Assembly: GCF_002803845.1 (NCBI RefSeq)
Contig: NZ_CP024985.1
Location: 5,715,501 to 5,779,500, forward strand
Length of the DNA: 64,000 nt
Direction: 5' to 3'
DNA from: Streptomyces lavendulae subsp. lavendulae
Lineage (GTDB): Bacteria; Actinomycetota; Actinomycetes; Streptomycetales; Streptomycetaceae
In this document: one piece after another, positions 58,395 to 64,000 of the stretch
Layout of the letters: each line of letters begins with the position of its first letter
Position numbering within the stretch: position 1 is the first letter of the stretch
Program-made: the position numbers and the translations under genes
Notes under the pieces: generated by a model
Told to the model about the DNA's origin: nothing
What the model saw: only the letters and a program-made list of their open reading frames with translations
The model's database searches: none

Positions 58395-59336
58395 ATGTCA
58401 CTGCCACTTGAGGGGCTCAGCGCCGTCGTCACCGGCGCCGGCCGCGGGCTCGGCCGGGCCGAGGCGATCGAACTGGCCCGCCTCGGCGCGAGCGTGGTCG
58501 TCAACGACTTCGGCCAGAGCGGCCGGGACGGCTCGGGGGAGGCGTCCGCCGCCCCGGCCGAGGAGGTGGCCGCCGAGATCCGCGCGGCGGGCGGATCGGC
58601 GGTGGCGCACCTCGGTGACGTGGCCGACTTCGAGCAGGCCCGGGACCTGGTGGAACTGGCCGTCTCCCGGTTCGGGAAGCTGGACGTCCTCGTCAACAAC
58701 GCGGGCATCCTGCGGGACCGGATGATCTTCTCCATGTCGGAGGAGGAGTGGGACTCGGTGATCCGGGTCCACCTCAAGGGCCACTTCAACACCACCCACT
58801 TCGCCTCGGCGCACTGGCGGGAACGCTCCAAGGCGGCGGGCGGCCCGGTCTACGGCCGGATCGTCAACACCTCCTCCGAGGCCTTCCTCGGCGGCTCGGC
58901 GGGCCAGCCCAACTACGCGGCCGCCAAGGGCGGCATCGTGGGCCTGACCACCTCGACCGCCCTGGCCCTGGCCAAGTACGGGGTGACGGCCAACGCCATC
59001 TGCCCGCGCGCCCGCACCCGGATGACCGAGGACGTCTTCGCGGGCTTCCAGGAGCCCGAGGAGGGCAGGCTCGACGCCCTCGCCCCCGAGCACGTCGCCC
59101 CGCTGGTCGGCTACCTGGCCTCACCGGCCTCGGCGAAGGCCAACGGGCAGCTGTTCGTGGTCCACGGCGGGATCGTGGTCGTGATGGAACGCCCCAGGGT
59201 GGCGGCCAAGTTCGACACCACCAAGGAGTCCTTCTCCTACGAGGAACTCGACGGGGTCCTCACCCCGCACTACGACTCCCGCCCCCCGAACGAAACCTTC
59301 GCGGCGCCGGAGGTCCTGGGCCTCAAGCACGGCTGA
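58395..59336 (+). CDS. chsB1: Short-chain dehydrogenase, ChsB1/Hsd4A-like
   Basis: 313 residues. SDR motifs: GAGRGLGRAEAIELARLGA (cofactor), NNAGILRDRM, IVNTSSEAFLGGSAGQPNYAAAKGG with Tyr174/Lys178, and the long C-terminal extension (SYEELDGVLTPHYDSRPPNETFAAPEVLGLKHG). The start SLPLEGLSAVVTGAGRGLG and this tail follow the mycobacterial 17-beta-HSD4/MFE-2 dehydrogenase group (Rv3502c, Hsd4A), which oxidises the 22-hydroxy C24 steroid CoA ester. It is the last gene of the KstR-box operon, 24 bp after the alcohol dehydrogenase. Confidence 0.9.
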   Translation: MSLPLEGLSAVVTGAGRGLGRAEAIELARLGASVVVNDFGQSGRDGSGEASAAPAEEVAAEIRAAGGSAVAHLGDVADFEQARDLVELAVSRFGKLDVLVNNAGILRDRMIFSMSEEEWDSVIRVHLKGHFNTTHFASAHWRERSKAAGGPVYGRIVNTSSEAFLGGSAGQPNYAAAKGGIVGLTTSTALALAKYGVTANAICPRARTRMTEDVFAGFQEPEEGRLDALAPEHVAPLVGYLASPASAKANGQLFVVHGGIVVVMERPRVAAKFDTTKESFSYEELDGVLTPHYDSRPPNETFAAPEVLGLKHG

Positions 59337-59359
59337 CGCGCGGCGCCGGTGGACGGGAC

Positions 59360-59402
59360 GGGGGCGCCGGCCCGGGGAGGGGACCCCCGGGCCGGCGCCC
59401 CC
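59360..59402. terminator. 18-bp perfect hairpin terminator
   Basis: GGGGGCGCCGGCCCGGGG (59360-59377) and its complement (59385-59402) lie between the convergent ChsB1-like and HAD genes. Confidence 0.85.
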
Positions 59403-59406
59403 CGTT

Positions 59407-60048
59407 TCAGGCCGGCAGGCCGAGGGCCTCGCGCAGGTCGGCGGGCCCGCGGTAGTGCAACCCGGTCATCCCGAGGGCCCGAGCGGCCTCGACGTTCTCC
59501 CGCAGGTCGTCCACGAACAGGCAGCGCTCCGGCGCGGCCCCCGCCCGGTCGAGGGCGATCTCGTAGATCTCCCGGTCCGGCTTCGCGACACCCACCCGGG
59601 CGCTGCTGACCACGTGGTCCGCCAGCTCCGCCAGCCCCATCCGTGCCAGGTCCGACTCCAGGTCCACGGTGGCATTGGTGACCAGGACCAGCGTCAGACC
59701 GGCCGCGCGGGCCCGCCGCAGCAGGGAGACCACCTCCGCGTCCGCCGAGAAGGGGGACCCGGCCAGCGCGTCGGCCAGCTCCCGCGCCTGCCCGGCGGTC
59801 ACGCCGGCCTCGGCGCCCAGCGCATCGGCTACCAGCCCCGCCCACTGCCGCAGGGTGACGCGCCCCAGCAGCAAGGGGCCGTCGAGGGCCGGGGTGAAGC
59901 CCACCCCGGCCGTGGTCCCCTCCGGGAGCCCGGCGGCGCGTTCGAGGGCGCCGAGCCGGGTGGAGTCGTAGAAGCGGATGACGTTGTCCACGTCACACAG
60001 GACCGCGTCGAAGGGGCGGGTCGGGCCGGGGGCGAGGGAGGTGGTCAC
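59407..60048 (-). CDS. HAD-superfamily hydrolase
   Basis: 213 residues. Motif I AVLCDVDNVIRFYDS has D-x-D with Asn after it (DVDN, usually DxDGT), so the second acidic residue is present but the G/T is altered. Motif II is LVLVTNAT. Motif III is KPDREIYEIAL with Lys. Motif IV is CLFVDDLRENVEAA with the acidic pair. The pattern is HAD subfamily IA, related to epoxide-hydrolase N-domain/FMN phosphatase types. Substrate unknown. Confidence 0.85.
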   Translation of the reverse strand: MTTSLAPGPTRPFDAVLCDVDNVIRFYDSTRLGALERAAGLPEGTTAGVGFTPALDGPLLLGRVTLRQWAGLVADALGAEAGVTAGQARELADALAGSPFSADAEVVSLLRRARAAGLTLVLVTNATVDLESDLARMGLAELADHVVSSARVGVAKPDREIYEIALDRAGAAPERCLFVDDLRENVEAARALGMTGLHYRGPADLREALGLPA

Positions 60049-60077
60049 CGGACCTGCCTATCACCCGCGGCCCGGGC

Positions 60078-61145
60078 TCAGCCCAGAGGGGCCTGTTGAA
60101 GGGGGACCGGGCGTAGGGGCGGGGCCGGCGGGGGGTCCAGGCGGACCGGCGGTGGCGGGGGCGCGGGCTGGCCGATGCCGACGATCCCGCAGGGGACCTC
60201 ACGGGTGGCGTACGGGAGGTGCAGCCGGCCCTGCGGGGTCCACAGGCCGGTCCCGAGCCAGCCCACCGGCGCCGCGAGGCGGAAGACGCACCGGTCGGCC
60301 GGCCGCCACAGCGCGAGCTCCGCCTCGCCGACCCGCAGCGCGACCCCGCAGGTCTCCGGCATCAGGGCCTGGCCCGGCTGCACGGCGAAGGGGTGCGCGT
60401 CCGCGATGCGCAGGCACTCCGGGAAGCGGACCGGGCGGGCACTGCCCAGCACCCCCCAGCCGAGCCGGGGTTCGCCCGGGGCGTCGGAGCGGATCAGCAG
60501 CAGCCCGCTGTCGGGGGCGGCGAGCAGCAGCCGGTCGTCGCTGTCCTCGGCGATCTGGAGCAGCGGGCTGACCTCGCCGCCCCGCTCCAGGTCCACGGCG
60601 ACGGCCTTGGTGCGGCCGTCCAGTTCCCGGTCCAGGGACAGCAGGCGGCCGACCCGGTCCAGCCACACCCCGCCGGAGCAGCGCCCCGGCAGGACGGCGA
60701 CCCGGCGCGGCCCGCCGGCGGCGCCGGCGACCTGCCAGACGGTGCTCTCCGCGGGCCCCACCGCCAGCGCGTAGGCCCCGTGTCCGTCGGGGGAGGGCGG
60801 CAGCAGGCGGACCCGTACGCCCTCCTCGGCGGAGACCGCGCCGAGCTGGAGCTCCCCGGTGCGCGGCCCGGCCGCGGCGCCCGACGGGTAGAGCAGCGCG
60901 AACGCGTGCCGGTCGGCGACCCGGCGGTGGATCAGCACGCGCCCGTCGGCCAGCGCCAGCACCTCGCTGTCGGCCTCCTCCGGCTGCGCGAGCGGCAACG
61001 GCACCGCGTACGGCTCGGGTCCCCCCAGCGTCCACCGCTCCGGGTAGCGCGCCTGCCCCTCCCCGGCCAGCCGGGCGGCATACGCCCCGTCGGCGGCGAT
61101 CGTGAACGGGGCGGTCGTCGTGATCTCGATGGCACAGACAGTCAT
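60078..61145 (-). CDS. Protein of unknown function, probable beta-propeller-like repeats
   Basis: 355 residues from an ATG at 61145. Repeating strands of the form ALADGRVLIHRRVADRHAFALLYP, AVGPAESTVWQVAG and VAVLPGRCSGGVWLDRVGRLLSLDRELDGR suggest WD/propeller blades with Asp-Gly turns. The C-terminus is Pro-rich (PAPPPPPVRLDPPPAPPLRP). Neither signal peptide nor helix is visible. I do not recognise a family. Its divergent promoter region is shared with nif3 and holds a strong hairpin (61281-61327). Confidence 0.65.
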   Translation of the reverse strand: MTVCAIEITTTAPFTIAADGAYAARLAGEGQARYPERWTLGGPEPYAVPLPLAQPEEADSEVLALADGRVLIHRRVADRHAFALLYPSGAAAGPRTGELQLGAVSAEEGVRVRLLPPSPDGHGAYALAVGPAESTVWQVAGAAGGPRRVAVLPGRCSGGVWLDRVGRLLSLDRELDGRTKAVAVDLERGGEVSPLLQIAEDSDDRLLLAAPDSGLLLIRSDAPGEPRLGWGVLGSARPVRFPECLRIADAHPFAVQPGQALMPETCGVALRVGEAELALWRPADRCVFRLAAPVGWLGTGLWTPQGRLHLPYATREVPCGIVGIGQPAPPPPPVRLDPPPAPPLRPVPLQQAPLG

Positions 61146-61460
61146 CCGGGCCGTCACCTCCGGATGAGGAAGCTAGTTTTCGAGGCCCCCGGGGTCGCGC
61201 ACGACTCGGCGGGCTTCACACGTACGGGTGGCCGCGGACCGATTCGCCGGTGGCGGAGGGTACGGCTGTGCTGTTCCATACCGGGGCGTTTGGGACCAGA
61301 GGGGCCCACCCCTCCCGAACGCCCCGGGGGAACAGCGCCGAGCGCCCGCAGGAAACCGCGAGGAACGAGTGGTTTTCGAGGACGCACGGCGCTGTGAGCC
61401 CGGCATCCAGCGCCCCGGAGGCGCGGGAGCCCGTAAAGATGGAGACGGTAACCTTGGCCT
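61146..61460. other. Divergent intergenic region with strong hairpin
   Basis: 315 bp with no supported gene. CCGGGGCGTT (61281-61290) pairs with AACGCCCCGG (61318-61327), with GGG/CCC and an inner GAGGGG-CCCA-CCCCTC stem, forming one long hairpin. A terminator is not expected between divergent genes, so it may be part of a small RNA or regulator. Confidence 0.55.
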
Positions 61461-62318
61461 GTGCCTCGTCTCTCTGAAGTCATCGCCGCGCTGGACGCTC
61501 TCTGGCCCCCCTCGCGGGCCGAGCAGTGGGACGCCGTCGGCACCGTCTGCGGCGAACCCGATGCCGAGGTCACCCGGGTGCTGTTCGCCGTCGACCCCGT
61601 ACAGGAGATCGTCGACGAGGCGGTGGAGCTGGGCGCCGACCTGCTCGTCACCCACCACCCCCTCTACCTGCGCGGCACCACCACCGTCGAGGCCGGCACC
61701 TTCAAGGGCCGCGTCGTGCACACGCTGATCAAGAACGACATCGCGCTGCACGTCGCCCACACCAACGCCGACACCGCCGACCCCGGTGTCTCCGACGCCC
61801 TCGCCGGCGCCCTCGACCTGCGCGTCACCGGCCCGCTCGTGCCCGACCCCACCGACCCGGCCGGGCGCCGGGGCCTCGGCCGGATCTGCGAGCTGGACCA
61901 CCCCGAGACCCTCCGCGAGTTCGCGGCCCGCGCCGCGTCCCGGCTGCCGTCGACCGCGCAGGGCATCCGCGCCGCGGGCGACCCGGACGCGCTGATCCGT
62001 ACCGTCGCCGTCAGCGGAGGCTCCGGCGACAGCCTCTTCGAGCAGGTCCGCGCCGCCGGCGTGGACGCCTTCCTCACCGCCGACCTGCGCCACCACCCGG
62101 CGTCCGAGGCCCGCGAGCGCAGCCCGCTCGCCCTCGTCGACGCCGCCCACTGGGCCACCGAGTGGCCCTGGTGCGAGCAGGCCGCCGCGCAGCTCGACGC
62201 GATCTCCGAGCGCCGGGGCTGGGGTCTGCGGACCCACGTCTCGCGCACGGTCACCGACCCGTGGACGGCGCACGCGCCGTCCGTCACCTCCCCCTCTACC
62301 TCTGGAGCCCCCAACTGA
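61461..62318 (+). CDS. Nif3-family dinuclear metal-centre protein
   Basis: 285 residues from a GTG at 61461. A TAACCT -10-like box lies 6-7 bases before it, so it could be leaderless. NIF3 motifs: LLVTHHPLYLRGTTTVE (HH metal pair), DIALHVAHTNADTADPGVSDAL (His/Asp), AVSGGSGDSLFEQVRAAGVDAFLTADLRHH and ALVDAAHWATEW. Homologues are GTP cyclohydrolase-I type 2-like hexamers of uncertain role. The same order Nif3, zinc ribbon, RNase H-phosphatase is found in mycobacteria (Rv2230c, Rv2229c, Rv2228c). Confidence 0.9.
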   Translation: MPRLSEVIAALDALWPPSRAEQWDAVGTVCGEPDAEVTRVLFAVDPVQEIVDEAVELGADLLVTHHPLYLRGTTTVEAGTFKGRVVHTLIKNDIALHVAHTNADTADPGVSDALAGALDLRVTGPLVPDPTDPAGRRGLGRICELDHPETLREFAARAASRLPSTAQGIRAAGDPDALIRTVAVSGGSGDSLFEQVRAAGVDAFLTADLRHHPASEARERSPLALVDAAHWATEWPWCEQAAAQLDAISERRGWGLRTHVSRTVTDPWTAHAPSVTSPSTSGAPN

Positions 62319-63058
62319 ACGCCGAGCCCGCCGACCAGATCCGACTTCTCGACGTCCAGGCCCTGGACGTCCGGCTGTCTCAGCTCGCGCACAAGCGCAA
62401 GTCGCTCCCGGAGCACACCGAGGTCGACTCCCTGACCAAGGACCTCAGCCAGCAGCGCGACCTCCTCGTCGCCGCGCAGACCCAGGCCAGTGACGCCGCC
62501 CGCGAGCAGACCAAGGCGGAGCAGGACGTCGACCAGGTCCGTCAGCGCGCGGTCCGCGACCAGCAGCGGCTCGACTCCGGCGTCGGCATCTCGGCCCGGG
62601 ACCTGGCGAACCTCCAGAGCGAGGTCGTCTCCCTCGCCAAGCGCCAGGGCGACCTGGAGGACGTGGTCCTGGAGGTCATGGAGCGTCTGGAGGCCGCGCA
62701 GGAGCGCGTCACCGGGCTGAAGGAGCGGGTCTCCGCCCTGGAGGCCAAGCTCGTCGACGCCACCGCGCGCCGTGACGCCGCCACCGGCGAGATCGACACC
62801 GAGGTCGCGAAGATCGACAAGGACCGCGAGGTCATCGTCGGCTCCATGCCGGCCGACCTGATGGCCCTGTACGAGAAGATCCGCGTCAAGCAGGGCGGCG
62901 TCGGCGCGGCCCGCCTGTACCAGCGCCGCTGCGAGGGCTGCCGCCTGGAGCTGGACATGGCCGAGGTCAACGAGATCAAGGCCGCGGCCCGCAACCAGGT
63001 CGTCCGGCACGAGAACTGCGGCCGCATCCTGGTCCGTGCGGCGGACTCGGGCATCTGA
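62315..63058 (+). CDS. Coiled-coil zinc-ribbon protein (CT398/DUF164-like), apparent CTG start
   Basis: 247 residues. A long coiled coil (residues about 15-170) with Glu/Arg/Lys heptads precedes a zinc ribbon: RRCEGCRLELD ... RHENCGRIL. The fourth ligand is His (H-x2-C) instead of the family's usual Cys. The start is unusual: no ATG, GTG or TTG occurs in frame until deep in the coil, while CTG at 62315 overlaps the nif3 stop as CTGA and has GGAG 7 bases upstream. Translational coupling probably supports it. Confidence 0.85.
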   Translation: MNAEPADQIRLLDVQALDVRLSQLAHKRKSLPEHTEVDSLTKDLSQQRDLLVAAQTQASDAAREQTKAEQDVDQVRQRAVRDQQRLDSGVGISARDLANLQSEVVSLAKRQGDLEDVVLEVMERLEAAQERVTGLKERVSALEAKLVDATARRDAATGEIDTEVAKIDKDREVIVGSMPADLMALYEKIRVKQGGVGAARLYQRRCEGCRLELDMAEVNEIKAAARNQVVRHENCGRILVRAADSGI

Positions 63059-64000
63059 TGCCGCGTTTCGTCGTGGAGGCGGACGGCGGTTCCCGGGGCA
63101 ACCCGGGCCCCGCCGGCTACGGCGCGGTCGTCCTCGACCCGGCGACGGGGGAGACCCTGGCCGAACGCGCCGAGTTCATCGGCGTCGCGACGAACAACGT
63201 CGCCGAGTACAAGGGCCTGATCGCGGGCCTGACGGCGGCCCGTGAGCTGGCACCGGACGCGACGGTCCTGGTCCGGATGGACTCCAAGCTCGTCGTCGAG
63301 CAGATGTCGGGCCGCTGGAAGATCAAGCACCCCGACATGAAGCCGCTCGCGGCCCAGGCCGCGAAGATCCTCCCGCGCGCGCAGGTCACCTACGAGTGGA
63401 TCCCGCGCGAGCGCAACAAGCACGCCGACCGGCTCGCCAACGAGGCGATGGACGCGGGCAAGCGCGGCGAGCAGTGGGAGCCGTCCCGCTCCACGGCCTT
63501 CGCCGCCGCCCCGCCCGCGGGTCCGCCCGGTGACGCGGCGAAGGGCGCGGCGGCCGTCCGCGCCGCGATGGCCTCCGGCGGCGGTACGGGAACCCGCGCG
63601 GCCGCAGCCGCGGGGACCGGCGCCGACACCCTGTTCGGCGCCACCGACGCCACCGACGCCCCCTCCGGGGACGCGCAGGCCCGCGCGGCGGAGGCCGCGG
63701 CCGTCCGCGCCGCCTCCGCGGTGGCGCGCGACACCGACACGCTCTTCGGCGCCGCCGAAGCCCCCGCCGAAGCCCCCGCGGGAGCCGACGGCGCCGGCCC
63801 GCGCCCCGCGGCCGGTTCCGACGGCGGCCACGCCACCCGGACCGCCGCGGGCACCGGCACCGGATGGGGGCCCGACCTGGGCGCGCCCGCCACCTTCGTG
63901 CTGCTGCGGCACGGCGAGACCGCCCTCACCCCGCAGAAGCGCTTCTCCGGCAGCGGCGGCACCGACCCGGAGCTGTCCCCGGCCGGCCGCCGCCAGGCCG
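63058..64000 (+). CDS. Bifunctional RNase H / acid phosphatase (CobC-like), runs off the window
   Basis: The ATG at 63058 shares its A with the preceding TGA. Residues 1-130 are RNase HI-like: VVEADGGSRGNPGPAGYG (first Asp), NNVAEYKGLIAGL (Glu), VRMDSKLVVEQMSG (Asp) and NKHADRLANEAM (Asp). A low-complexity Ala/Gly/Thr linker follows (about 140-275). Then a phosphoglycerate-mutase/CobC-like domain starts: FVLLRHGETALTPQKRFSGSGG, with the catalytic RHG. The mycobacterial homologue (Rv2228c) has both RNase H and alpha-ribazole phosphatase activity, a cobalamin-synthesis step. The C-terminus lies beyond 64000. Confidence 0.9.
   Translation, partial: MPRFVVEADGGSRGNPGPAGYGAVVLDPATGETLAERAEFIGVATNNVAEYKGLIAGLTAARELAPDATVLVRMDSKLVVEQMSGRWKIKHPDMKPLAAQAAKILPRAQVTYEWIPRERNKHADRLANEAMDAGKRGEQWEPSRSTAFAAAPPAGPPGDAAKGAAAVRAAMASGGGTGTRAAAAAGTGADTLFGATDATDAPSGDAQARAAEAAAVRAASAVARDTDTLFGAAEAPAEAPAGADGAGPRPAAGSDGGHATRTAAGTGTGWGPDLGAPATFVLLRHGETALTPQKRFSGSGGTDPELSPAGRRQA

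Overview
The window is about 64 kb of very GC-rich chromosomal DNA with dense genes, many GTG starts, strong G/C hairpins between convergent genes, Ser/Thr kinases, XRE/DUF397 pairs and ECF sigma factors. This profile fits a Streptomyces or close relative. No rRNA, tRNA, CRISPR array or prophage was seen. The only intact mobile element found is one IS481-family insertion sequence.

Layout. 1-8.3 kb holds housekeeping and surface genes: a secreted protein (partial), an ECF sigma factor with a SnoaL-like tail, DedA, a PhoD-type phosphatase, a secreted HNH nuclease, a GDT1 cation transporter behind a yybP-ykoY manganese riboswitch, a frameshifted DinB gene, a HAD phosphatase and a peptidoglycan-binding protein. 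8.4-16.4 kb holds an MFS-MarR fusion exporter, small enzymes, a GT87-PAP2 fusion, a GlxA-type regulator and a thioesterase. 19.5-26.3 kb has a secreted lysozyme-like protein and a five-gene, translationally coupled operon under a cobalamin riboswitch. The operon encodes two surface proteins that resemble the two halves of transcobalamin/intrinsic factor, then the ECF T, fused A1A2 and S subunits. 30.9-34.1 kb is a glycosyltransferase/methyltransferase/alpha-toroid operon. 34-42 kb holds envelope genes, a truncated peptidoglycan-binding gene and the IS element. 42-49.7 kb is a signalling cluster with three Ser/Thr kinases, a HATPase and an XRE/DUF397 pair. 59.4-64 kb ends with a nif3 / zinc-ribbon / RNase H-CobC run in the same order as in mycobacteria.

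The main theme is a dispersed steroid side-chain catabolic regulon. The window encodes a KstR-like repressor (30.0-30.7 kb), a divergent CYP125/FadA5 pair (16.7-19.4 kb), an aldehyde dehydrogenase plus ferredoxin (27.6-29.3 kb), an Rv3520c-like F420 oxidoreductase (36.1-37.1 kb), a FadE34/ChsE3-like acyl-CoA dehydrogenase with an Ltp1-like thiolase (49.8-53.1 kb), and a MaoC hydratase / alcohol dehydrogenase / Hsd4A-like operon (56.4-59.3 kb). Together ChsE3, ChsH3, ChsB1 and FadA5 homologues would make one full beta-oxidation turn on a steroid C24 side chain. Palindromes matching the mycobacterial KstR operator (TnnAACnnGTTnnA, 13-14 of 14 positions) lie in front of four of the five catabolic units and in front of kstR itself. 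A second palindrome, CTGAC-N5-GTCAG, lies before three units, including the F420 oxidoreductase that lacks a KstR box. It may mark a second regulator.

Assignments rest on motif reading and remembered family sequences. No database search was run.
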